Source: Brienomyrus brachyistius (lineage: Eukaryota > Chordata > Actinopteri > Osteoglossiformes > Mormyridae). From it: a stretch of DNA of 64,000 nucleotides. The position numbers and the translations under genes are program-made. Each line of letters starts with the position of its first letter. Position 1 is the first letter of the stretch. The stretch is from positions 7,894,536-7,958,535 of the forward strand of contig NC_064534.1 of NCBI RefSeq assembly GCF_023856365.1. The letters are read 5' to 3'. Below, piece after piece: positions 56,801 through 64,000 of this stretch. The notes below the pieces were generated by a model, which saw nothing but the letters and a program-made list of their open reading frames with translations, had not been told where the DNA came from and made no database searches.

Positions 56801-59605
56801 AAAAACATGCTGAGGCTAATTGGACTTGCTAAATTGCCCGTAGGAATGTGTGTGTGAGTGAATGGTGTGTGAGTGCACCCTGCGATGGGCTGGCCTGCCG
56901 TCCTGGTTTGTTTCCTGCCTAAGTAATGGATGGTTACTTATGGTTAAGGTTAGGGCTGGGTAGGGGTTAAGGTCATCATAGTTGGAATTAAGGCTATACC
57001 CATAGAATCTAATGGAGAGTCCCTATAAATATATGGATATAAACATGTGTGTGTGTGTGCGTGCGTGTGCGTGTGCCCACGCGTGCACGCACGCCATGCG
57101 GTGGACTGGCATCCCATCCTCTGCTTCCTGGGTTTGACTCCAGATCCCCTTCCAGCCATGAATAGAATAAGCTGCTGGAGAATGATTTTTCTTAATATAT
57201 GAATTCTTTGGCACAAAATTAAATTTTCATACGAAGAAATACTCACACCTGGCCAGACTTTTACGGGAGAGAAACAAAATATAACGAAAAAGTAATTTAG
57301 AATATTTGGAGTACAATATAAAATAATAATACAAATGATTCACTTCTGCAACATCTGTCTGCAATTCCCATTTTAATATAGACAACATTTTAAAACGGTA
57401 ACATATAACCAAATAGCATAATGTGAAAACACAAAACTGCATTAATTAAATGATACGGTACGTTTATTTATGATTGCTTTTCAAAACATAACCTTTATGC
57501 ATAACATACCAATTCAGGCGGTAAGACGTGCTTGTGCACACGGCTGTCGGGTCTTATGGAGTTTTAATATGAGTTCAACGTAGCCATAACGCACCAGTCA
57601 GCAGTGCTGTTATTTTCCCCATTGCTGTTTTGTCACATGTGTTACGCTTTACAATCTGTCTTCGAGCTGATCGTTTCTTACGCAGACAAACCAACGTGCC
57701 AATTCTACCTGTGATCGATCTTTATTTTAATACATTTTTATCCAAATACCAGTAGTGACTTCAGTTTCCAACGCACTCATTTTTACGGGCTTTTTTTTTT
57801 CGTTAAATAAGTTTCAAAATATCTTTTTTAGATTAGCCCTTCATTGCAAGTCAAAGTCCTTAACCGCTACTTAGCATACTGCCGCCACTCTTGGAATAAA
57901 AATATACATTTAAAAAACGATTATTTTATTCAATTTAATAGGAAATGGCAAGCAGCCGACGGAGAGATGTTTGCTTTTAGTGTGACATTTTAGCAACGTC
58001 CACTGTCTACAGCCCAGAACAGGCTGAGTAACGTGTAAATGGTTTACCAGGCTTGTCACGCCGGATGCAGCCTTTCCAGAGGAATTTGTCAGACAATGGA
58101 GGGATCTCGGACACACATTACACAGCGCAGATTGGTCGCTGCATCTCAGTCTGTATGCGAATCCGTTTTGGACAAAGCGTCATGAAGCACCGCTGTCAGA
58201 GCAGAAAAAAACTTCATACAGCCAACTACAGCAAACCCGCTGGTATAACCATCAGCATATTCTATAGAGCACAAAGCAACACGTTATTTATGCACTAGGT
58301 AACAAAGTCTTTTACAAACCAGATGGTGATACTTCTTTGGTAAAGAACAGTTTATGATGCATAATCATAAATCCGTGGCGTTTTAAGACTGGCTGCTTTC
58401 AAAGAAGGATTATAGGAATCTGAGATTTTGCCAGCAGCGGAGCCCCTGAATGCACCATTTAACAATTATATACATATTTGTCCATTCAAGGGGAGCGCAT
58501 CCTCCTTCCGCCGCATCTGAGCGCCCGTTCACACTTCACAGACAGACAGAACTTCATTTAATAGCCATTTTGTGTCGCCACATGAAGTTGTTAATAACCG
58601 TGACCGCCATCTAAATTTCAGCAGTCGACCAAACGCCTAAGGGGAAAAAATAGCTGATTTCTTCACAGTCCAATGACGGATCCTGCTGAGAACTGCAAAT
58701 ATAATTAATGTGTAAAATACACAATCGTGGGATTTACTGCTATCAAAGATAAAAATGCCCTCCCCCTCTCCCTGAAATGCTCACGCTGATTTATAATAAC
58801 ACAACGTCTTACCTTGTCAGTTTTCAGTTTCTTTGCAGGTGCGGCGATTTCGTCATCGGTCCTTTTCCCAACAATAGCGCTTTCCATTATCCCAGAATCC
58901 ATACCACTTTTCCTAATGTCTCCCGTGCCGTTGTCTCCGCAATGACACGGACTCCCTTTGCCTCCCAGACCGTACAGATTACCAGATAAAGGACCGAAGC
59001 TCGTCTGTCCAGCATCCTGCTTCTCTTTCCTCGCCCTGATAGCATCCCTCTCCCTTTTCAAACCCCTGCCTTGATTTTTGGCGTTTTTTTCCTCTTTGCC
59101 TTTGGCGCATGAAGCGGTTGCATCACTTATGTTTGGGTTGCTGACCGCTTCGCCCAGCGATGAATTCATCACTAACCCTTCCCCGGAGCGTCCTTCAGCC
59201 TCTTGACTCCCACCGCCACATAGCTCCGGAATACCATACAGCGTGCTGGAGGGTGATGCAGATTTATTAGCGTCCTTAGAAGTTTTGCTCCTTTTCACTT
59301 TTCCCCTGCCAGTATCCTTACTGGGATTTCCCAGAGGGACGGGGGGCTGAATGGACGCAAACGTTAGGCCATCAGATACGGCTGATGTTGCGTTTGCACA
59401 GCTGGATCCCAGCCCCTCGTAATCCTTAGCGCTCCCTTTGATATTCCCGAGACGATTCATCTCAAGCTTCTGTCGGTCCTTCTCCAAATCAGCATCCAAG
59501 TCAATTATCAGATTGCCCACCCCGATTTCCCAATCATCGCCGCTGTCGTAGGTTTCAACTCCAGTCGGATCCACGTTTTTTTCAACTATGGGAATGACTG
59601 ACATT
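39518..59605 (-). CDS. znf608: ZNF608, zinc finger protein 608 (coding region complete)
   Basis: A nuclear single-finger protein related to ZNF609, implicated in transcriptional regulation. Eight coding exons join in frame to about 1412 residues (human about 1512): 58813-59605, 49897-50134, 45942-46029, 43186-45511, 40667-41048, 40431-40582, 39778-39925, 39518-39630. The N-terminus carries the acidic signature [20 protein letters not shown]. Residues 265-373 hold the conserved [27 protein letters not shown] and [20 protein letters not shown] modules. One C2H2 finger (CPHPNC...HQTHAH) is at residues 514-537. Then come long Ser/Lys-rich disordered segments with conserved islands ([36 protein letters not shown]). 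The His-rich [20 protein letters not shown] is near the end, followed by SSQQVAAQ. Called ZNF608 rather than ZNF609 on sequence and on its CEP120/PRDM6 neighbours. Intron 7 seems to use a GC donor, and the last residues are uncertain. Confidence 0.94.
39778..39925 (-). CDS. znf608: ZNF608 coding exon 7 (GC donor)
   Basis: Residues 1327-1376: [49 protein letters not shown]. Acceptor TGGCAG. The exon ends CAAG|GCAAGG, a GC donor; no GT gives an equally good junction. Confidence 0.9.
40431..40582 (-). CDS. znf608: ZNF608 coding exon 6
   Basis: Residues 1276-1326: [50 protein letters not shown]. Acceptor CCCGCAG, donor ACG|GTGAGT. Confidence 0.93.
40667..41048 (-). CDS. znf608: ZNF608 coding exon 5
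   Basis: Residues 1149-1276: [20 protein letters not shown], an acidic Glu-rich middle, then [20 protein letters not shown] and ALLQSYAG. Acceptor TTCCAG, donor GCAG|GTGAGC. Confidence 0.93.
41210..41345 (+). mobile_element. tRNA-derived SINE in ZNF608 intron 4
   Basis: B-box-like GGTTCAGACCCC (41254-41265), then CACTGTTGGGTCCCTGAGAAAGGCCCTTAACCCC, the standard fish tRNA-SINE body. The 3' tail is decayed. Confidence 0.75.
41346..43185 (-). other. ZNF608 intron 4 (remaining part)
   Basis: AT-rich sequence at 41346-42470, then the 38-bp minisatellite, then about 300 bases before the exon 4 donor. Nothing else recognised. Confidence 0.7.
42480..42870. repeat. 38-bp minisatellite, about 10 copies, in ZNF608 intron 4
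   Basis: The unit is AGCCAAACGTGCACCCCAAC followed by ACACTCCCCTTCACACAC. The word AAACGTGCAC recurs at 42561, 42599, 42637, 42673 and 42711. Edges are diverged. All three plus frames stay open (His/Thr/Pro repeats), an artefact. Confidence 0.94.
43186..45511 (-). CDS. znf608: ZNF608 coding exon 4 (large exon with zinc finger)
   Basis: Residues 373-1148. It opens [20 protein letters not shown] and carries the C2H2 finger at 45019-45090. It also contains [25 protein letters not shown] and [20 protein letters not shown]. Acceptor CCTAG|ATTTTG; donor CACAT|GTAAGT. Plus-strand open frames across it, up to 274 codons, are antisense shadows. Confidence 0.95.
45942..46029 (-). CDS. znf608: ZNF608 coding exon 3
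   Basis: Residues 344-373: [19 protein letters not shown], then CTKHNWAPP; almost identical to the human segment I remember. Acceptor GGTAG, donor CCCAG|GTAAAC. Confidence 0.96.
46430..46690. promoter_or_regulatory. Candidate conserved non-coding element in ZNF608 intron 2
   Basis: Complex non-repetitive sequence. Two perfect octamer sites ATTTGCAT (46449-46456, 46673-46680) bracket TAAT-rich motifs (CATCATTAATAATTTTTG). POU/homeodomain enhancer function is an inference from motifs only. Confidence 0.3.
47589..47631. repeat. (GT)n microsatellite
   Basis: About 21 GT dinucleotides in ZNF608 intron 2, giving spurious Cys-Val and Thr-His frames. Confidence 0.97.
47895..48105 (-). mobile_element. 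tRNA-derived SINE (antisense), nearly full length
   Basis: On the minus strand a head GGCCTGCGGCTCAGTGAGTTAGG leads to a B-box-like motif near AGTTTAAACCCC. A body follows, and the tail CTGCTTTGGATGAAAGTATCTGCTGATTAA is the typical fish SINE 3' end. Confidence 0.8.
48509..48526. repeat. Poly-C run (18 bases)
   Basis: C homopolymer in ZNF608 intron 2. Confidence 0.95.
48527..49605. other. ZNF608 intron 2 stretch, nothing recognised
   Basis: No repeat family or exon identified. The plus-strand frame at 48828-49184 has no homology signature. Confidence 0.55.
49608..49745 (+). mobile_element. tRNA-derived SINE in ZNF608 intron 2
   Basis: B box GGTTCAAATCCC (49635-49646), TAGGGCCCTGAACCTCCACTTGC, and tail ATCGCTTTGGATAAAAGCAT. 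It ends about 150 bases from exon 2. Confidence 0.8.
49897..50134 (-). CDS. znf608: ZNF608 coding exon 2
   Basis: Residues 265-344: [19 protein letters not shown], ...[15 protein letters not shown]..., [20 protein letters not shown]. Acceptor CCCGCAG, donor GAAG|GTCAGT. Confidence 0.95.
50590..50622. repeat. (ATGG)n microsatellite
   Basis: About 8 ATGG units in ZNF608 intron 1, probably the tail of a decayed SINE. Confidence 0.92.
50778..50836. repeat. (CA)n microsatellite
   Basis: Interrupted CA run with occasional AG/AT changes in ZNF608 intron 1. Confidence 0.95.
51350..51640 (+). mobile_element. Degenerate V-SINE-like element
   Basis: GGTTCTCCCCCCAGGAC..., GGGTTTCCTCTGTGCACTC, CAGTCCAAA and a 3' AGGACAGGCTCC...AATAAGCATTTGGAG preserve the order of V-SINE blocks with many substitutions. 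It runs into a GGAT array. Confidence 0.55.
51642..51825. repeat. GGAT-based tetranucleotide/minisatellite array
   Basis: GGATGGATGGAT units with interspersed CAGATGAA and GACGGGT variants, about 185 bp. It probably expanded from the tail of the preceding V-SINE. Confidence 0.95.
52905..53040 (+). mobile_element. tRNA-derived SINE in ZNF608 intron 1
   Basis: B-box-like GGTTCAAATTC (about 52940), AAGGCCCTTAATCCC and a decayed tail. It is moderately diverged from the copies at 31903 and 49608. Confidence 0.7.
53120..54340. other. ZNF608 intron 1 stretch, nothing recognised
   Basis: Non-repetitive intronic DNA. The 53750-53900 part is AT-rich with TAATTAC and ATAATTG cores, but I cannot claim conservation. 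Confidence 0.5.
54341..54491. mobile_element. Palindromic MITE (hAT-like), copy B
   Basis: Same family as 13178-13340. The inverted arms share AAAAGTCCAGACC and GATTTTGTTT, and CAAAATCTTGGTCTGGA on the right. The left end (GTATAGTTCTGGTCC) is more decayed than in copy A. Confidence 0.7.
54568..54760 (-). mobile_element. SINE-like repeat (antisense)
   Basis: Plus-strand TTAGCAGATGCTTTTATGC is the reverse complement of the common fish SINE tail. GGGTTTGAACATACGAC occupies the B-box position and a decayed head follows. A G run of about 10 lies at 54605. Confidence 0.55.
54770..55790. other. ZNF608 intron 1 stretch, nothing recognised
   Basis: AT-rich intronic DNA. The frame at 54901-55260 has no splice-supported link to ZNF608 and no family features. 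Confidence 0.5.
55795..56015. promoter_or_regulatory. Candidate conserved non-coding element in ZNF608 intron 1
   Basis: Complex, non-repetitive, balanced composition with GTGATTTATTCAAATCATTT and GTAATTATAATAGC motifs. Suggested by appearance only; conservation not measured. Confidence 0.2.
56220..56340 (+). mobile_element. tRNA-derived SINE fragment
   Basis: AGCAGGTGGTGCAGTGGTTAAGGAATACAAATCCC resembles a tRNA-SINE head with a damaged B box. The body that follows is decayed. Confidence 0.45.
56618..56935 (+). mobile_element. V-SINE-like element with triplicated 5' head
   Basis: The classic blocks are in order: GGGGCGGCATGGTAGTGCAG, GTGTGGAGTTTGCATGTTC, TTCCTCCGGGTACTCCGGTT, CCACAGTCCAAAAACATGC, CTAAATTGCCCGTAGG and TGCGATGGGCTGGC. 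This is the best preserved SINE in the window. The head GCATGGTxxTGCAGTGGTTA occurs three times (about 56626-56687). Confidence 0.85.
57040..57095. repeat. (GT)n/(CG)-containing microsatellite
   Basis: GTGTGTGTGTGC followed by GTGCGTGTGCGTGTGCCC and GCACGCACGCC; alternating purine-pyrimidine, capable of Z-DNA. Confidence 0.9.
57092..57185 (+). mobile_element. V-SINE-like 3' fragment
   Basis: GCGGTGGACTGGCATCCCATCC...CCAGCCATGAATAGAATAAGC matches the 3' end of V-SINE-type repeats. The 5' part is replaced by the microsatellite. Confidence 0.55.
57190..58812 (-). other. ZNF608 intron 1, 5' part
   Basis: AT-rich intronic DNA next to the first coding exon. No repeat or RNA gene recognised. The stretch 58480-58690 is GC-richer and unique. 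Confidence 0.6.
58813..59605 (-). CDS. znf608: ZNF608 first coding exon
   Basis: The ATG at 59602-59604 lies one base inside the exon, after the acceptor TTTTCTCCCAG (ends 59606). It encodes residues 1-264: [60 protein letters not shown], ending KKLKTDK. Donor ACAAG|GTAAGA. The residues are Ser/Lys-rich and largely disordered. Confidence 0.95.
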
Positions 59606-59606
59606 C

Positions 59607-61050
59607 TGGGAGAAAAAACAATTTATGTCAGAAAGCGGTGATGCGTCCGCCGTCTTGATAATAGGAGGGCATTCGTTTGTTTTTATGTGAATCTAACGAG
59701 CCTTTCTCATTCGTAAAATGGCCATCGGGTCCATTACGCTCCCGTGCTAAAGGCGGGAGGAAAGTTGATCAGTTTCTTCAGGTTCATGCCTTGTCTGGAT
59801 ACAAGATCAGGGTAACTTGTGATATTGCAGAAACGCACTTAAGCCCTGACCTCCGTCAGGTTGTACGTCGTGGGTTACTGAAATTGATAAATAAAGGTAA
59901 TTAGGCGTGTTTATGCTTTTATTGCCAAAGCCCAGTATGATTGGGTATTTAACATCCCTGTCAGCAAAGGGGGGAATTACATTGTAACATAATAGGTATA
60001 ATATTATGTAAAACACTTATCGAATCAAATCGTTTAAAAGTCTGATCTTAAATAGGCATCTTCCCGAATAGCTTGTAATGTATATTTTATTAACAACCCC
60101 GTTGCACGTAGGCTGTAGAATAAACGCGTCCTTTAATAAAAACAGCAAACGCTTGTCATCCTGGTCATTCTTACCTTATTCTCCGCCAAAATGTTTCCCC
60201 TTCATTAAGAGTTAAAGACAAACAGCGCAATTATTCGAGCCTCATACTGTTGATTTTGCTGCTACAAATCTAGATCGATGTGCGTTAAATGCCACCGACA
60301 GAATGAATTATTCAATATTCCCCCCGGCAAATGTATCGAGATCTCCATAATTTCCTTGCCTTCCGTAGGCACCGGGAATGTTATAGCGGCACATGGTGAG
60401 CCAACAGATTTGACAGTATTTGCATGAGAAAAACAAACCGGACGAGCCAAAGGTATTGAGTTTGCAAACTTTACATGCATCGTTCAAGATAATCCGGCTA
60501 ATAGTGGCATGACAAACCCACAGGCAGCCGCTTGTAACATGACAGAATTTTGCCAACCCTTGGGATAAATTTTCGAGAAAAACGGAGGTGAAAAATATGG
60601 GGTGGATTTTGATTCTTCCCTGGATTGGCACCGCCTCACACTGTTTTATTCACAACTGCTGAGTTGCCAGCTCGCTGCTTGCTACATCGCAGGGTTCTTA
60701 TACCCACGTAAATGTAATTACATTCAAGGTTCAGCCATGTCTCACTTTACAATATGCTGCGTTTTCCAATGCTAATAATATATATTTATTTATTTATATT
60801 GATCGATAGGACGGGAGTCTATAGCGTTTAAGAGGCCCAAGTGATAAGTGAGTTTGTCAACCATAACGGACGCACATTATTCTCAGTGGATTGACAACGA
60901 AATCACCTCGCACCTGTTAGAAGATCTGATTTTCACTGTGCATCTCGCATCAGGTGCACCTTTAAATCGCAGATTTGTTGGTTGAATAGGATAAAACATT
61001 CATTTAGGAAATACGCTGACTGTGCCCCAAAAATAGTTATATTAGGTTAT
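59607..61050 (-). other. ZNF608 5' non-coding intron (inferred)
   Basis: The acceptor just before the ATG implies that this region is spliced out between an upstream non-coding exon and the first coding exon. AT-rich, with no coding exon recognised. Confidence 0.5.
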
Positions 61051-61450
61051 CGGTTAATTAAGTTAATGTGAAGTGCAATGGCTCCACACGAGTCTTCGCC
61101 CCGTTCGGCCGCTTATTCGGATGTTCCATTCTCCCTGTTATTTGAGCAGCCGGCATTTTCCTATTTTTACTGTTTTGGCGAACAGCTCCAGATATTTTAA
61201 ACGGTGACTGTAATACGGCAAACTCCACGTAGACTGCAGCTCTCTGACAAGGCGAGCTGGAGCCCAGGCGGGGACTAGACGGACGTCTCTTTGTTCCGAA
61301 CGCTCGCCCGGGCTGAGCCAATGAAATCGCGGATCCGTGGAAAATCGAGCTCTGGTTGGCCCGTGGATACTATTAGCGGAGCTGTCATATCCACTGGAGG
61401 ACCAAGAAGCGCTCAGCATCTCAAATAAAAGCACTGAGGTGCATTACTCC
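61050..61450 (-). promoter_or_regulatory. Candidate ZNF608 promoter / first non-coding exon
   Basis: A locally CpG-enriched block in AT-rich surroundings, with GCCCCGTTCGGCCGC and GCTCGCCCGGGCTGAGCCAATG. A CCAAT box (61318-61322) sits inside it. It lies 1.5 kb upstream of the first coding exon. The transcription start and donor could not be fixed. Confidence 0.4.
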
Positions 61451-62680
61451 GTGTGCTATGTCCTTATCTTGTGATGTGTCGGGTGTGTAACATGTCGGAA
61501 ACGTTGCGAGAAAATATCACTCATGAATGTCACTTGCGGGACGAATTCTCAGAAATGAAATACAAGAAAATCGAATAGCATGGAAACTGCTGTTGATGTT
61601 ATTAGGCGTTTCATAATTGTTACTGCACATTTAATTTTAGGGCAGGTTTAATATTTTATAGCATTTCACTTGATACTCTTGGTTAATTTGACAAAGTACT
61701 CACCTCCACTTTTGGTGAGAATTTAATAATGAATTAATATTTTTTTCCATTTCTAACTATAGAGGAACATGCGTGGCTAATGTGAATTACATTTACTGTA
61801 AATTCTGGTTTGAACAGGCAAATTGGAAATGGATGGCCTTACACATGTTCATTTTTCTTGGAATTCAGTATGTGTAGATGACCTGCTCTGGGATGTTATG
61901 TGAATTTTGGACATGAGATTCTGGGGTAAGACTACTGCGCGAAGAGTACACATCGGTTGCAGTCTCCTTCACCATGGGGGACTATCTCAGAATTTTGGCT
62001 CTAAAAATTGGCATATAAATATTTTGAAATCAGTGATAATTTCTTTCGGGGGTTCGAGAGATCACGCAGTTTTGATTAATTGGAGATGAGTACCCAGCGG
62101 AAGGTCATGATCTGTCTGGAGAGACTAAAAATCAGATGCGATGTGAGTTCGATGGCGGGTGCAAACATCCATACAGGAGATGAATTCGAACAAGATTTCG
62201 GATTTCTTTAGAGCTGCAAGACTCTGGATAAAGACTCTGTATTGTAATCTTGTAGTTGCAGAGGAAGAAAGTGTTTCTGTTTACTGAGGAATACATCAGG
62301 ATGAATGATTCATTTGGCAATGACATTATACATTTTAATGAAGTGCCTTGGTTAAATTTCTCATGAAATTCAAGCCCTTTGAGACTCTGTGGCATACATA
62401 CAGATGTAAGACAACTGGGCCTTTTCTTGGGTCGAGGTTCTTTAATCAGGTTTCAGTCGGTTTATTCTCAAGCGCTGCAAGACGAATATATGTTAAGCAC
62501 TTCTTTTGGAGATAAGAATTAACAAATCATTCTCGACCTCCTATTTATGAATGAGGGTGAATTCTAAAATATGACCTTAAAATAAAAAATCAGCTGTTAA
62601 ATATATGCTGTTTAACAAGTATGGTGTGTGGTGACTATTTTTAAGCCATCTAGCATTATCTGTTCATCCTCACTGCTTAT
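61451..62680. other. Upstream region, nothing recognised
   Basis: AT-rich non-coding DNA upstream of ZNF608. Short open frames lack features. Confidence 0.5.
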
Positions 62681-62689
62681 CTAATATAG

Positions 62690-62840
62690 GGTAACAATAT
62701 CAGAGGAAATCTGTGCAAACACATGGAGAACATGCAACCCCCCACACACACACATACACACACAGTGCGTGGGGCAGGATTTGACCACTCGCTCCTGGCC
62801 CTCGAAGTGTGTGGGTGCAGTGCTACTCAATGACCACTAT
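62690..62840 (-). mobile_element. V-SINE-like fragment (antisense)
   Basis: GGAAATCTGTGCAAACACATGGAGAACATGCAA is the reverse complement of the V-SINE central domain. It is interrupted by an ACACACAC run and followed by a head-like GGGTGCAGTGCTACTCAATGACC. Confidence 0.5.
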
Positions 62841-63670
62841 GATACTATCATATTTTATTCTGCATGAGAAAAGTAAACAGTGGAAAATTTGAAATTTGTT
62901 GACAGCGTGAGGCACAAACATGAGTGATCCGTTTATTATTTCTTAGAATACCAGGAAAAAGGGAAGGTAGGGGGCTGAAGGGTGGATATCATTTCTCCTC
63001 TCATTTGCATTCAATTAGTCAAGAAATTATGCTAAGCACTAAAATGAAATTCTAATAATTGCATGTCATGTATTCGAGAGGGTGTTGCCAAGTGTGCCCA
63101 TGTGGTAGCAGATGCACATCCGACCTGATGCCTAATGGCTAGATTATTGAATTCTAAGATAATTACAAGATGTTTAGAAAGCGAAGTCAGGGGCATTTAT
63201 ATTCGCTCTATAAAAGAAGGCCAGAACGGACGCTGCTTTCTGGGGACGCGCTGGTCTTGGTCGTGCATCAAGCTGCTGGAGGTCCTTCACCGCTCCTCAT
63301 CGGCCAGTGCGCTTCCTTCGGTGAGGTCAGGTCAAAGTCTCGGGGGAAAAGGTAGGTCTGTCACAAGGACCCACTGGTGACGGTTTGCGAGATGAGGATG
63401 GCGATAAGCCTGGAGAACATCATGGAGAACTTTGCCCCTGGACACCATGGAGTGCTCTCTTGGCGCCACATAGTACAAAGAGCAAAAAAGGCAAACCTCC
63501 ATCTGTCTGTAAAACCCTGCTGGATAGCAATGAAAACAGACTACAACACACTATGTACCATAACTATGTACATCACACATCTCATATACACCCTGTTTAA
63601 TTTTTATTTATATATTCTTATTTATCTAATAAAGCTAATAATAAATCTATCTAAAACTGATTCACATTCA
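62841..63670. other. Upstream region, nothing recognised
   Basis: No repeat or gene identified. Overlapping plus frames at 63135-63600 have no family signature. Confidence 0.45.

Positions 63671-63752
<82 letters not shown>
63671..63752. repeat. (ATCT)n microsatellite, about 20 units
   Basis: A near-perfect CTAT/ATCT tetranucleotide run. The Ser-Ile-Tyr-Leu open frame across it is an artefact. Confidence 0.97.
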
Positions 63753-63754
<2 letters not shown>

Positions 63755-64000
63755 ATCATGAAGATTAATTTGCATGATGGCTAGGGGGCATCAGCATCCC
63801 CCTTTTTCTCCAAACCGCTGGTGGCGTAACAGTATTCAGTTACCTCGCCGTTTGTGATTCATCCCACACCCAAAACCATGCATCCGATCTGAGACGGGAA
63901 CGTGAATGACTCTTTTTCTCCGTGGAGGAATCTGATCACATGCTCTGGTGTTCTTCGGAAGTGTAGTTTAAAATTACAGCGTAGCCAAAGCGTCATGTAC

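Overview
The window is vertebrate nuclear DNA, most likely from a ray-finned (teleost-type) fish. Three multi-exon genes with GT-AG (twice apparently GC-AG) introns are recognisable from their protein sequences. The rest is introns and intergenic DNA rich in fish-type tRNA-derived SINEs, V-SINE-like repeats, small DNA-transposon relics, microsatellites, minisatellites and long G/C homopolymers. Nothing prokaryotic or viral is visible: no operon, CRISPR array, insertion sequence or toxin gene. Species cannot be fixed from the sequence alone.

Layout. (1) Positions 1-14216, plus strand: the last three coding exons of PRDM6 (four zinc fingers and the C-terminus); its PR/SET exons lie before the window. 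The introns hold a 46-bp satellite, several minisatellites and possible conserved non-coding elements. A probable 3' UTR follows to about 15.6 or 16.4 kb. (2) Positions 20068-36414, minus strand: a complete CEP120 gene with 20 coding exons and a predicted protein of 960 residues. I traced every splice junction and the reading frame closes at each. (3) Positions 39518-59605, minus strand: ZNF608, with 8 coding exons and about 1412 residues. An acceptor one base before the ATG implies at least one upstream non-coding exon, probably near a GC-rich stretch at 61.05-61.45 kb. (4) Positions 59.6-64 kb: upstream ZNF608 DNA without a recognisable gene.

The order and orientation PRDM6(+), CEP120(-), ZNF608(-) match human 5q23.2 as I remember it. 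CSNK1G3, which lies between CEP120 and ZNF608 in human, is not in the 3.1-kb gap here. The three genes do not form a pathway: PRDM6 and ZNF608 are nuclear regulators and CEP120 is a centriole protein. Their adjacency is conserved synteny.

I found no new biological system. The more unusual points are two apparent GC-AG introns, a CEP120 acceptor that abuts an antisense SINE, a triplicated pyrimidine tract before a CEP120 exon, a G-rich minisatellite beginning at a CEP120 donor, the uncertain ZNF608 C-terminus, and the missing CSNK1G3. Gene identities rest on remembered family sequences and were not checked by database search.
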